Shown here: positions 14,767 to 20,727 of the stretch, one piece after another
Numbering within the stretch: position 1 is the first letter of the stretch
How the letters are laid out: each line of letters begins with the position of its first letter
Assembly (NCBI GenBank): GCA_937958045.1
Contig: CALFXL010000055.1
Coordinates: forward strand, 1 to 20,727
Direction: 5' to 3'
Source: an uncultured Opitutaceae bacterium
Lineage (GTDB): Bacteria > Verrucomicrobiota > Verrucomicrobiia > Opitutales > Opitutaceae
Length of the DNA stretch: 20,727 bases
Position numbers and translations under genes: made by a program
The notes under the pieces: generated by a model
Told to the model about the DNA's origin: nothing
Databases searched by the model: none
The model's input: the letters and a program-made list of their open reading frames with translations, nothing else

Positions 14767-15936
14767 ATGCCGCTGAAGATCTTGCACTCCATACGCTCTG
14801 TGAACCCCCACGGAGGCGGCCCAGTGGAAGCGTTGAAGCAGTTTGCGGCCGTGAACGCTCGTGCGGGCCACCAAGTCGAGACAGTGTGCCTGGACAGTCC
14901 CGACGATCCGTGGGTGAAGGCATTTCCATTGCCGTGCCACGCGATGGGGCCATCGAAAGGGAGTTATGGATACAGTCCGCGCTTGGTGCCGTGGTTGCGC
15001 GAAAATCGCAAAAACTACGACGTGGTCGTGGTCGATGGACTTTGGCAGTACCACGCGTTCGGCGTGTGGCGTGCGCTGCGCAAGACGGACACGCCTTACC
15101 ACGTCTTCACGCACGGTATGCTCGATCCGTGGTTCAAGCGGACGTATCCCCTGAAACATCTCAAAAAATGGCTCTACTGGCCGTGGGGCGATTATCGCGT
15201 GCTACGCGATGCGTGTTCGGTTTTGTTTACCTGCGAGGAAGAGCGCCGGCTCGCGCGTCAGTCGTTCTGGCTCTATCGCTGTCGCGAACGCGTGGTGAAC
15301 TTCGGCACGGGCGCGCCGGTGGGCGATCCGGTGGCGCAGCGCGCATTGTTTGAAGAGAAATTTCCGGAGACGCGCGGTAAACACTGTCTGTTGTTTCTCG
15401 GGCGCGTTCACGTGAAGAAGGGCAACGATCTGCTCTTCCGCGCGCTCGCGGAGGTGCTCGCTTCGGGCGCTTCGCCGGAACTGGCGAACTGGCACCTCGT
15501 GATCGCGGGCCCCGACGATCATCCGTATGGACACGAGATGAAAGCGCTCGCACGGGAGTTGAAACTCGAGTCACGCGTCACATGGACGGGTATGCTCACG
15601 GGCGATCTCAAGTGGGGAGCGTTTCATCACGCCGACGCGTTTGTGCTGCCGTCGCACCAGGAGAATTTTGGCATTGCTGTCGCCGAAGCGCTCGCGTGTC
15701 GCGTGCCGGTGTTGATCTCCGACAAAGTGAACATCTGGCGCGAAATCGACACCGATGGGGCAGGGCTCGTGGAAAACGACGACGTCGAAGGTACAAAACG
15801 TCTGCTCACTCGTTGGCTTGCGTTGTCGCCGGCCGAGCGCGATGTGATGCGCGCGCGTGCGGAGCAGTGTTTTGCGACGCGTTTCCACGTTGAACAAAGT
15901 GCGCGCTCGTTGATCGCGGCGTTGTCCGGCGAGTGA
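14767..15936 (+). CDS. Glycosyltransferase, GT4 type
   Basis: A retaining GT-B glycosyltransferase that probably adds a sugar to a lipid-linked polysaccharide on the cytoplasmic face of the inner membrane. The 389-residue product has an N-terminal acceptor domain opening with KILHSIRSVNPHGGGPVEAL (4-23) and the usual glycine loop. The C-terminal nucleotide-sugar domain has LLFLGRVHVKKG (208-219), VIAGPDD (245-251) and the EX7E-type motif from Glu299 to Glu307 in ENFGIAVAEAL. A 30-residue longer form from the ATG at 14677 is possible, but MPLKILHSIRSV is the normal family start and the extension overlaps a hairpin. Acceptor and donor sugars are unknown. It is followed 151 bases later by the sugar ABC transporter, probably a separate unit. 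Confidence 0.93.
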   Translation: MPLKILHSIRSVNPHGGGPVEALKQFAAVNARAGHQVETVCLDSPDDPWVKAFPLPCHAMGPSKGSYGYSPRLVPWLRENRKNYDVVVVDGLWQYHAFGVWRALRKTDTPYHVFTHGMLDPWFKRTYPLKHLKKWLYWPWGDYRVLRDACSVLFTCEEERRLARQSFWLYRCRERVVNFGTGAPVGDPVAQRALFEEKFPETRGKHCLLFLGRVHVKKGNDLLFRALAEVLASGASPELANWHLVIAGPDDHPYGHEMKALARELKLESRVTWTGMLTGDLKWGAFHHADAFVLPSHQENFGIAVAEALACRVPVLISDKVNIWREIDTDGAGLVENDDVEGTKRLLTRWLALSPAERDVMRARAEQCFATRFHVEQSARSLIAALSGE

Positions 15937-15974
15937 AAAACGAACACGCGCTGGCGCGCAAAAACACCGATCTG

Positions 15975-16010
15975 CACGCGACGGATTTTTTACGCGTGAG
16001 GTTTCGCGTG
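15975..16010. promoter_or_regulatory. CACGCG/CGCGTG repeat cluster upstream of ytfQ
   Basis: CACGCG (15975-15980) forms an inverted pair with CGCGTG (15993-15998), and a second CGCGTG follows at 16005-16010, twelve bases on. They lie about 80-110 bases before the ytfQ ATG, where an operator could sit. In GC-rich DNA such hexamers are common, so this is a weak call. A further inverted pair TGCGCG / CGCGCA at 16052-16057 / 16070-16075 lies just before the start. Confidence 0.28.
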
Positions 16011-16087
16011 GGCACATTACTGTCATTACTCCTGTCCGTTGACCCACCCTTTGCGCGGGGACCCTTTTTCGCGCAGCCTCATACCCT

Positions 16088-17038
16088 ATGAAAACTTCCC
16101 TGATTCGCCGTTCTCTCGCCTGCTTCGGCCTGGCTTTCGCCACTGTCCTGACCGCTCAGGCTCAGAAGAAAATCACCGTTGGTTTCGCCCAGACGGGCGC
16201 GGAGAGCGCCTGGCGCACGGCCAACACCAACTCGATGAAAAATGAGGCCGAGAAGCGCGGTATCGTGCTCAAGTTCGCCGATGGTCAGAGCAAACAAGAG
16301 AACCAAATCCGCGCCGTGCGTTCGTTCGTCACCCAACGCGTGGACGCCATCGTGATCGCTCCGATCGTCGAGACCGGTTGGGACAATGTTCTCCGCGAAG
16401 CCAAGCGCGCGAAGATCCCGGTCATCGTGATGGACCGCAAAATTCAGACGAGCGACGAGTCGCTCTACACCTGTTTCATCGGTTCCGATTTTTATGAAGA
16501 AGGCCGCATGGCCGCCGACTGGCTCGCGAAGAATGCCGGCGGCAAAACGAAGATCGTCGAACTCCAAGGCGAACCCGGCTCTGCCGCCGCCAACGAACGC
16601 CGCAAGGCTTTTGGCGACGCCATCGCGAAGCACCCGCAGTTCACGATCATCGATTCTCAGAGCGGCAACTTCCGTCGTTCGCAGGGCAAGGAGGTCATGG
16701 AGGCCTTCATCAAGAAACACGGTCGCGACATCGAAATCGTTTACGCTCACAACGACGACATGGCCCTCGGCGCGATCCAAGCCATCGAAGAAGCCGGCCT
16801 GAAGCCCGGTCAGGACATCCTCATCGTCTCGATCGACGCCATCAAGGAAGCCGTCCAAGCCGTCGCCGACGGCAAGATCAGCGTGACCGTCGAGTGCAAT
16901 CCTCTCTTCGGCCCGAAAGTTTACGACACCATCGAACGCATCCTGCGGGGCGAGCAGGTGGAGCGTGTTTCTTATAACCAAGACGAACTCTTCGACTCCA
17001 CCAACGCCGCGGCCCGCGTCGGCTCGCGCGAATACTGA
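16088..17038 (+). CDS. ytfQ: Sugar ABC transporter substrate-binding protein, YtfQ-like
   Basis: A periplasmic binding protein of the ribose/galactofuranose family (Peripla_BP_4). The 316-residue product starts with a signal peptide: basic MKTSLIRR, a hydrophobic core, and AQA|Q at 25/26. The mature protein closely follows E. coli YtfQ as I remember it: TVGFAQTGAESAWR, GQSKQENQIRAVRSF, VIAPIVETGW and VYAHNDDMALGAIQAI. YtfQ in E. coli binds galactofuranose with high affinity, so galactofuranose or galactose is the best guess; ribose-type sugars remain possible. The ATG has no Shine-Dalgarno sequence. It is the first gene of a four-gene transporter operon; ytfR starts 40 bases after its stop. 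No regulator gene lies beside it. Confidence 0.94.
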   Translation: MKTSLIRRSLACFGLAFATVLTAQAQKKITVGFAQTGAESAWRTANTNSMKNEAEKRGIVLKFADGQSKQENQIRAVRSFVTQRVDAIVIAPIVETGWDNVLREAKRAKIPVIVMDRKIQTSDESLYTCFIGSDFYEEGRMAADWLAKNAGGKTKIVELQGEPGSAAANERRKAFGDAIAKHPQFTIIDSQSGNFRRSQGKEVMEAFIKKHGRDIEIVYAHNDDMALGAIQAIEEAGLKPGQDILIVSIDAIKEAVQAVADGKISVTVECNPLFGPKVYDTIERILRGEQVERVSYNQDELFDSTNAAARVGSREY

Positions 17039-17078
17039 GCGTTCGTTTCCGCCATCCAGCTCCGGCTCTAGCGCATTT

Positions 17079-18599
17079 ATGATACAACCGGCACCGTTGC
17101 TGCAGATGCGAGGCATCGGGAAATATTTCCCCGGCGTCGTCGCGCTCGCTGGCGTGGACCTCACCGTCCGCGCGGGCGAAATCCACGCGCTGCTCGGCGA
17201 AAACGGCGCGGGCAAATCCACGCTCATCAAGGTCCTGACCGGCGTCTATCAAATGGACGACGGTCAGATCCTGCTCGATGGGAAAAGCATTCGCCCGACC
17301 ACGCCCAAAGCCGCGGAAGAAGCCGGCATCAGCACGGTGTATCAAGAGGTGAATCTCATCCCCGCGTTGTCTGTGGCGGAGAACATCGGCCTCGGACGCC
17401 AACCGGGGAAATTGGGTTTTCTCAACTGGCGCGCGTTGCGACGCCATGCGCGCGAAGTGCTCGCACGCCTCGATCTTCAAAACATCGATGTCGATGCCGA
17501 GCTCGGCAGTTTGTCGGTCGCGATGCAGCAGATGGTCGCGATCGCGCGCTCGCTCGATATGAAGGCGAAGTTGCTCATCCTCGATGAGCCGACCGCCAGT
17601 CTCGATGAAAAGGAAGTCGCGGATCTTTTCGGGGTGATGCGCCGCCTGCGCGACGAAGGTCTCGGCATCATTTTTGTCACGCACTTTCTCGACCAAGTGT
17701 ACGCGATCACCGATCGCATCACCGTGCTTCGCAACGGCGCGCTCGTCGGTGAATACCGCACGGCCGAGCTGCCGCGCCTTCAGCTCGTGAGCCGCATGCT
17801 CGGTCGCGAAGTGCATGACAATGCTCCGCGTTCGCCCGATTTGATCGCCGCGGATGAATCGGCGCCGCGCATCGTCGAAGCGAAGGGCATCACGCGTCGC
17901 AACGCCATCGCGCCCGTCGATCTGACTTTGCGCAAAGGCGACATCACCGGACTTGCGGGATTGCTCGGATCGGGCCGTACGGAGACTGCGCGTTTGATCT
18001 TTGGCATCGATCGTCGCGACGGCGGCGAACTTCTCGTGCGCGGCAAGCCCGTGGAAATCAAATCGCCGCGCGATGCGGTGAAGCACGGTTTCGCGTTTTG
18101 TTCGGAAGACCGGAAGATCGAAGGCATCCTGCCTAATCTCTCGGTGCGCGAGAATCTGATCTTCGCGCTGCAGGCCAAACGCGGCGCGTGGAAAACGCTT
18201 TCGCGTGAGGAGCAGATGTCGCTCTGCAATCACTACATTTCCGCGCTGCGTATCAAAACGGCGAATACAGAAACGCCGATCCGCAATCTCTCCGGCGGCA
18301 ATCAACAAAAAGTGCTCCTAGCGCGCTGGCTCGCGACGCAGCCTGAGTTGATCATCCTCGATGAGCCGACGCGCGGCATTGACATTGGTGCGCGCGCCGA
18401 AATCGAGCAGTTGATTCACAAGCTCCGCGCCGAGGGCATCGCTGTGATGCTCATTTCTTCGGAGATCGAGGAGATCGTCCGAAACAGCACACGCGTCGTC
18501 ATCCTGCGCGAACGTCGCAAGACCGGCGAGGTGATGGGCGATGCGATCGAACCTTCGCGATTGATGCGCGCCATGGCTGGAGGCCACGAGTCCACATGA
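17079..18599 (+). CDS. ytfR: Sugar ABC transporter ATP-binding protein, YtfR-like
   Basis: The 506-residue product is a double ATP-binding cassette of the RbsA/MglA/YtfR class that powers sugar import. Cassette 1 has Walker A GENGAGKST (40-48), a degenerate signature LSVAMQQ (145-151) and Walker B LLILDEPTASLD (165-176). Cassette 2 has the usual degenerate Walker A GLLGSGRTE (294-302) without Lys, an intact signature LSGGNQQ (404-410) and Walker B LIILDEPTRGID (424-435). One intact and one degenerate site each is normal for this class. The frame is open further upstream inside ytfQ, but the ATG at 17079 gives the family start. The stop TGA overlaps the ytfT ATG in ATGA (18596-18599), so the two are translationally coupled. 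Confidence 0.95.
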   Translation: MIQPAPLLQMRGIGKYFPGVVALAGVDLTVRAGEIHALLGENGAGKSTLIKVLTGVYQMDDGQILLDGKSIRPTTPKAAEEAGISTVYQEVNLIPALSVAENIGLGRQPGKLGFLNWRALRRHAREVLARLDLQNIDVDAELGSLSVAMQQMVAIARSLDMKAKLLILDEPTASLDEKEVADLFGVMRRLRDEGLGIIFVTHFLDQVYAITDRITVLRNGALVGEYRTAELPRLQLVSRMLGREVHDNAPRSPDLIAADESAPRIVEAKGITRRNAIAPVDLTLRKGDITGLAGLLGSGRTETARLIFGIDRRDGGELLVRGKPVEIKSPRDAVKHGFAFCSEDRKIEGILPNLSVRENLIFALQAKRGAWKTLSREEQMSLCNHYISALRIKTANTETPIRNLSGGNQQKVLLARWLATQPELIILDEPTRGIDIGARAEIEQLIHKLRAEGIAVMLISSEIEEIVRNSTRVVILRERRKTGEVMGDAIEPSRLMRAMAGGHEST

Positions 18600-19612
18600 T
18601 CGATTACGCCATCCCGCAAACTCCGCCGCCTGCGCGTTCGCCGCTTGTGTGGCCGCTCGCCGGCATCGGCCTGTTGGTGGTGCTGAATGTCATCATCAAT
18701 CCGGCGTTTCTCAAAATCACGACGCTCGATGGGCATTTGTACGGCATGCCGATCGACATCCTGAACCAGGGATCGCGCGCGATGTTGCTCGCGCTCGGCA
18801 TGACGCTTGTCATCGCCACCGGCGGCATCGATCTCGCGGTCGGTTCGCTCATGGCGGTCGCCGGTTCGACCGCGGCGTTGTTGCTCGTGAATCACGGCGT
18901 TTCGTTGCCGGTCGCGATGATCGCGGCGATCGGCGTCACGATGCTCGGCGGACTTTGCAGCGGCTTGATGGTGTCGTGGTTGGGACTTCAACCAATCGTC
19001 GCGACATTGATCATGATGACGGCGGGGCGGGGTGTGGCGCAAAAGCTCACCAACAGCGAAGTCATCGTGGTGCAAAATCCGGCGTTTGAGTATCTCGGCA
19101 ACGGATTTTTCGTCGGCCTGCCGTTCTCGATTCTGGTGGTCGCGGTGTTCTATTTCGCCGCGTACTTTTTCCTGCGTCGTACGGCGGCGGGATTGTTTGT
19201 CGAAGCGGTGGGCGACAACGAAACCGCGGCCCGTTTCGCGGGCTTGGCGACTTCGCGCGTGAAAGGATTGGTCTATGTTTTCAGCGGTCTTTGCGCGGGC
19301 GCCGCTGGTTTGCTCGCGGCCTCAAACATTCGCGCGGCCGATCCGTACAAGGCCGGCGAAATGATGGAGCTCGACGCGATCTTCGCCGTCGTGGTCGGTG
19401 GCACCGCGCTGACCGGTGGACGCTTCTTGATCGCCGGCGCATTTGTCGGCGCGCTGCTGCTGCAAACGCTCACGACGACGATGTATGTCATCGGCGTGAA
19501 ACCGAGCGTCGCGCCCGTGCCGAAGGCGCTGCTCATCATCGTGGTTTGCTTGATGCAATCGGAGAAAACGCGCGCTTGGCTGCGCGGCTTGTTCCGGAGG
19601 AAAGCGTCATGA
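18596..19612 (+). CDS. ytfT: Sugar ABC transporter permease, YtfT-like
   Basis: One of two inner-membrane permeases for the transporter. The 338-residue product has about eight to ten hydrophobic segments spread from residue 20 to the C-terminus. The BPD_transp_2 family signature region ALGMTLVIATGGIDLAVGS lies near residues 62-80, and GLFVEAVGDNETAARFAG near 201-218 is the cytoplasmic loop that contacts the ATPase. VVVGGTALTGGRFLIAGA near 264-281 is also typical. It overlaps ytfR by four bases and yjfF by four bases. A GGAGG lies twelve bases before its ATG, rather far for normal use, so coupling probably drives initiation. The N-terminal Pro-rich stretch (MIDYAIPQTPPPARS) is cytoplasmic. 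Confidence 0.94.
   Translation: MIDYAIPQTPPPARSPLVWPLAGIGLLVVLNVIINPAFLKITTLDGHLYGMPIDILNQGSRAMLLALGMTLVIATGGIDLAVGSLMAVAGSTAALLLVNHGVSLPVAMIAAIGVTMLGGLCSGLMVSWLGLQPIVATLIMMTAGRGVAQKLTNSEVIVVQNPAFEYLGNGFFVGLPFSILVVAVFYFAAYFFLRRTAAGLFVEAVGDNETAARFAGLATSRVKGLVYVFSGLCAGAAGLLAASNIRAADPYKAGEMMELDAIFAVVVGGTALTGGRFLIAGAFVGALLLQTLTTTMYVIGVKPSVAPVPKALLIIVVCLMQSEKTRAWLRGLFRRKAS
19596..19600 (+). promoter_or_regulatory. Shine-Dalgarno sequence of yjfF
   Basis: GGAGG eight bases before the ATG at 19609. It is the one well-placed Shine-Dalgarno site I find in the window and it fixes the yjfF start at 19609, although the open frame extends back to 19291. Confidence 0.8.
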
Positions 19613-20571
19613 GCCCTGCGCTTCGTCAAAAACTTCCGCTGCTCACGACCGCGGGCATTTTCGCGCTGCTCTTCGCGGCGGCGTCGCTCAAGTACGACGG
19701 GTTTTTCTCCGGCAACGTGCTGGTGAGCATTTTGTCGGACAACGCCTTTCTCGGCATCACCGCGGTCGGCATGACGCTCGTGATTTTTTCCGGCGGCATC
19801 GATCTCTCGGTCGGCGCGGTGATCGGCTTCACGTCGATTTTCTCGGCCACGCTCATTGAGCGTGGTGTGCATCCGGCGCTCGTGGCTTTTTATGCACTTG
19901 GCCTCGGCGCATTGCTCGGCGCGTTCATGGGGACGCTGATCCACGTGTTTAGACAACCGGCCTTTCTCATCACGCTTGCGGGCATGTTTCTCGCGCGCGG
20001 CGGTGGATTCTGGATCAGTACGGAAAGCACCGCGATTTCGCATCCGATCTACGATTCGCTTTCGCAGTTTGAGTGGGCGGTGAGCGAAAACCTGTACGTT
20101 CCGTTGACGGCGTTGTTGCTCGTCGCGGTGTTGGTGTTCGGCTACGTGCTTGCGCATCATACCCGCTTCGGCCGCAACCTGCTCGCGATCGGCGGCAGCG
20201 AACAATCGGCTTTGCTGATGGGCTTGCCGGTGGGCGCGACCAAGATCGCGGCGTACACGCTCAACAGTATGCTCGCAGCCTTCGCGGGCCTCGTCGCCAC
20301 GCTTTACACGACGTCCGGAAATCCGAGTCTCGGCGTTGGTCTCGAACTCGACTCGATCGCGATCGTCGTGATCGGCGGCACGTTGCTCGCCGGCGGACGC
20401 GGCCATATGTTGGGCACGCTGCTCGGCATCTTGGTGTTTGGCACGATTCAGTCGGCTATCCTGTTCGACGGACGTCTGGACTCCGCGTGGGTCCGCATCG
20501 TCGTAGCGATCTTGTTGCTTGCCTTCATCCTGTTGCAGCGCGCGATTTTGGTGCGCACGACGAAGGCGTGA
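19609..20571 (+). CDS. yjfF: Sugar ABC transporter permease, YjfF-like
   Basis: The second permease of the transporter, 320 residues, pairing with the YtfT-like protein to form the channel. It matches E. coli YjfF closely as I remember it: DNAFLGITAVGMTLVIFSGG near 44-63, ITLAGMFLARG near 122-132, HPIYDSLSQFEW near 144-155 and IVVIGGTLLAGGRG near 252-265. About eight hydrophobic segments are visible. The presence of two distinct permeases in the order binding protein, ATPase, YtfT, YjfF is the distinctive layout of the galactofuranose system and separates it from ribose transporters with a single permease. The start is set by ATGA overlap with ytfT and a GGAGG site. It is the last gene of the operon. 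Confidence 0.94.
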   Translation: MSPALRQKLPLLTTAGIFALLFAAASLKYDGFFSGNVLVSILSDNAFLGITAVGMTLVIFSGGIDLSVGAVIGFTSIFSATLIERGVHPALVAFYALGLGALLGAFMGTLIHVFRQPAFLITLAGMFLARGGGFWISTESTAISHPIYDSLSQFEWAVSENLYVPLTALLLVAVLVFGYVLAHHTRFGRNLLAIGGSEQSALLMGLPVGATKIAAYTLNSMLAAFAGLVATLYTTSGNPSLGVGLELDSIAIVVIGGTLLAGGRGHMLGTLLGILVFGTIQSAILFDGRLDSAWVRIVVAILLLAFILLQRAILVRTTKA

Positions 20572-20622
20572 AGACGCGGGCGAATCGAAACGCCGCTCAT
20601 GGAGGTGAGCAGAAAATGCTGC

Positions 20623-20643
20623 AAAAAACCGCTTGCTTAGCGG
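20623..20643 (-). terminator. Minus-strand intrinsic terminator between yjfF and tRNA-Pro
   Basis: Read on the minus strand, CCGCT (20643-20639), loop AAGCA and AGCGG (20633-20629) are followed by six T (20628-20623), a standard terminator shape with a short 5-bp stem. On the + strand no T tract follows, so it would not obviously stop the transporter transcript. It may end a minus-strand gene lying beyond the window. The rest of 20572-20676 shows nothing else. Confidence 0.45.
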
Positions 20644-20676
20644 CGGTCGATGCGGCTTTGTGACCCCTCCTCAGTT

Positions 20677-20727
20677 CGGGCTGTAGCGTAGCCTGGTAGC
20701 GCGCTTGCATGGGGTGCAAGAGGTCGT
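20677..20727 (+). tRNA. tRNA-Pro, anticodon GGG, 3' end outside the window
   Basis: CGGGCTG starts the acceptor arm, followed by a D arm GCGTAGCCTGGTAGCGC identical in style to bacterial tRNA-Pro. The anticodon stem CTTGC / GCAAG encloses loop ATGGGGT, giving anticodon GGG (reads CCC/CCU). The window ends in AGGTCGT, before the T arm, so acceptor pairing cannot be checked. Confidence 0.93.

Noticed and set aside
16878..18308. 476-codon minus-strand open frame over ytfR
   Set aside because: It is antisense to an unmistakable double ABC ATPase; no motif is seen.

Overview
The window is about 20.7 kb of GC-rich bacterial chromosome with dense housekeeping genes. It has no phage, transposase, CRISPR or toxin genes. 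Several things point to Verrucomicrobiota, probably the Opitutales: high GC, almost no Shine-Dalgarno sequences, an RGG-rich protein resembling uncharacterised proteins I associate with Verrucomicrobiota and Planctomycetota, and a palindromic intergenic repeat of a kind I associate with those genomes. The phylum is an inference from memory; no 16S gene or other decisive marker is present.

Left part (1-5400). The window opens inside leuC, followed by leuD on the + strand (isopropylmalate isomerase, leucine synthesis). A strong bidirectional terminator separates leuD from a convergent EpsC-type serine acetyltransferase (cysteine synthesis). Next come tRNA-Leu(GAG) and a 625-residue protein with an RGG-rich N-terminus, a conserved-looking core and an Ala/Pro-rich C-terminus. 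That gene ends in another bidirectional terminator. It is the least explained gene here.

Middle part (5400-12843). Eight minus-strand genes run without an obvious terminator: pyrR, pyrB, pyrC, a DUF2167-type membrane protein, an unknown membrane protein with a C-terminal Cys cluster, a CPBP-family membrane protease homologue, thiL and tsaE. They combine pyrimidine synthesis with thiamine diphosphate formation and tRNA t6A modification. Three intergenic structures stand out: a hairpin covering the pyrR GTG start, a roughly 110-bp imperfect palindrome between pyrB and pyrC, and a composite hairpin between pyrC and the DUF2167 gene.

Right part (12938-20727). A polyprenyl-phosphate sugar phosphotransferase (-) and a GT4 glycosyltransferase (+) diverge from a 367-bp intergenic region that carries repeated GGGAAAC-like sites. 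They probably belong to an exopolysaccharide or O-antigen pathway. A tightly coupled ABC sugar transporter resembling E. coli YtfQ-YtfR-YtfT-YjfF (galactofuranose uptake) follows on the + strand. The window ends inside tRNA-Pro(GGG).

I see no single convincing new multi-gene system. The best leads are the RGG-rich protein, the pyrR start hairpin, the pyrB-pyrC palindrome and the site array between the two polysaccharide genes.
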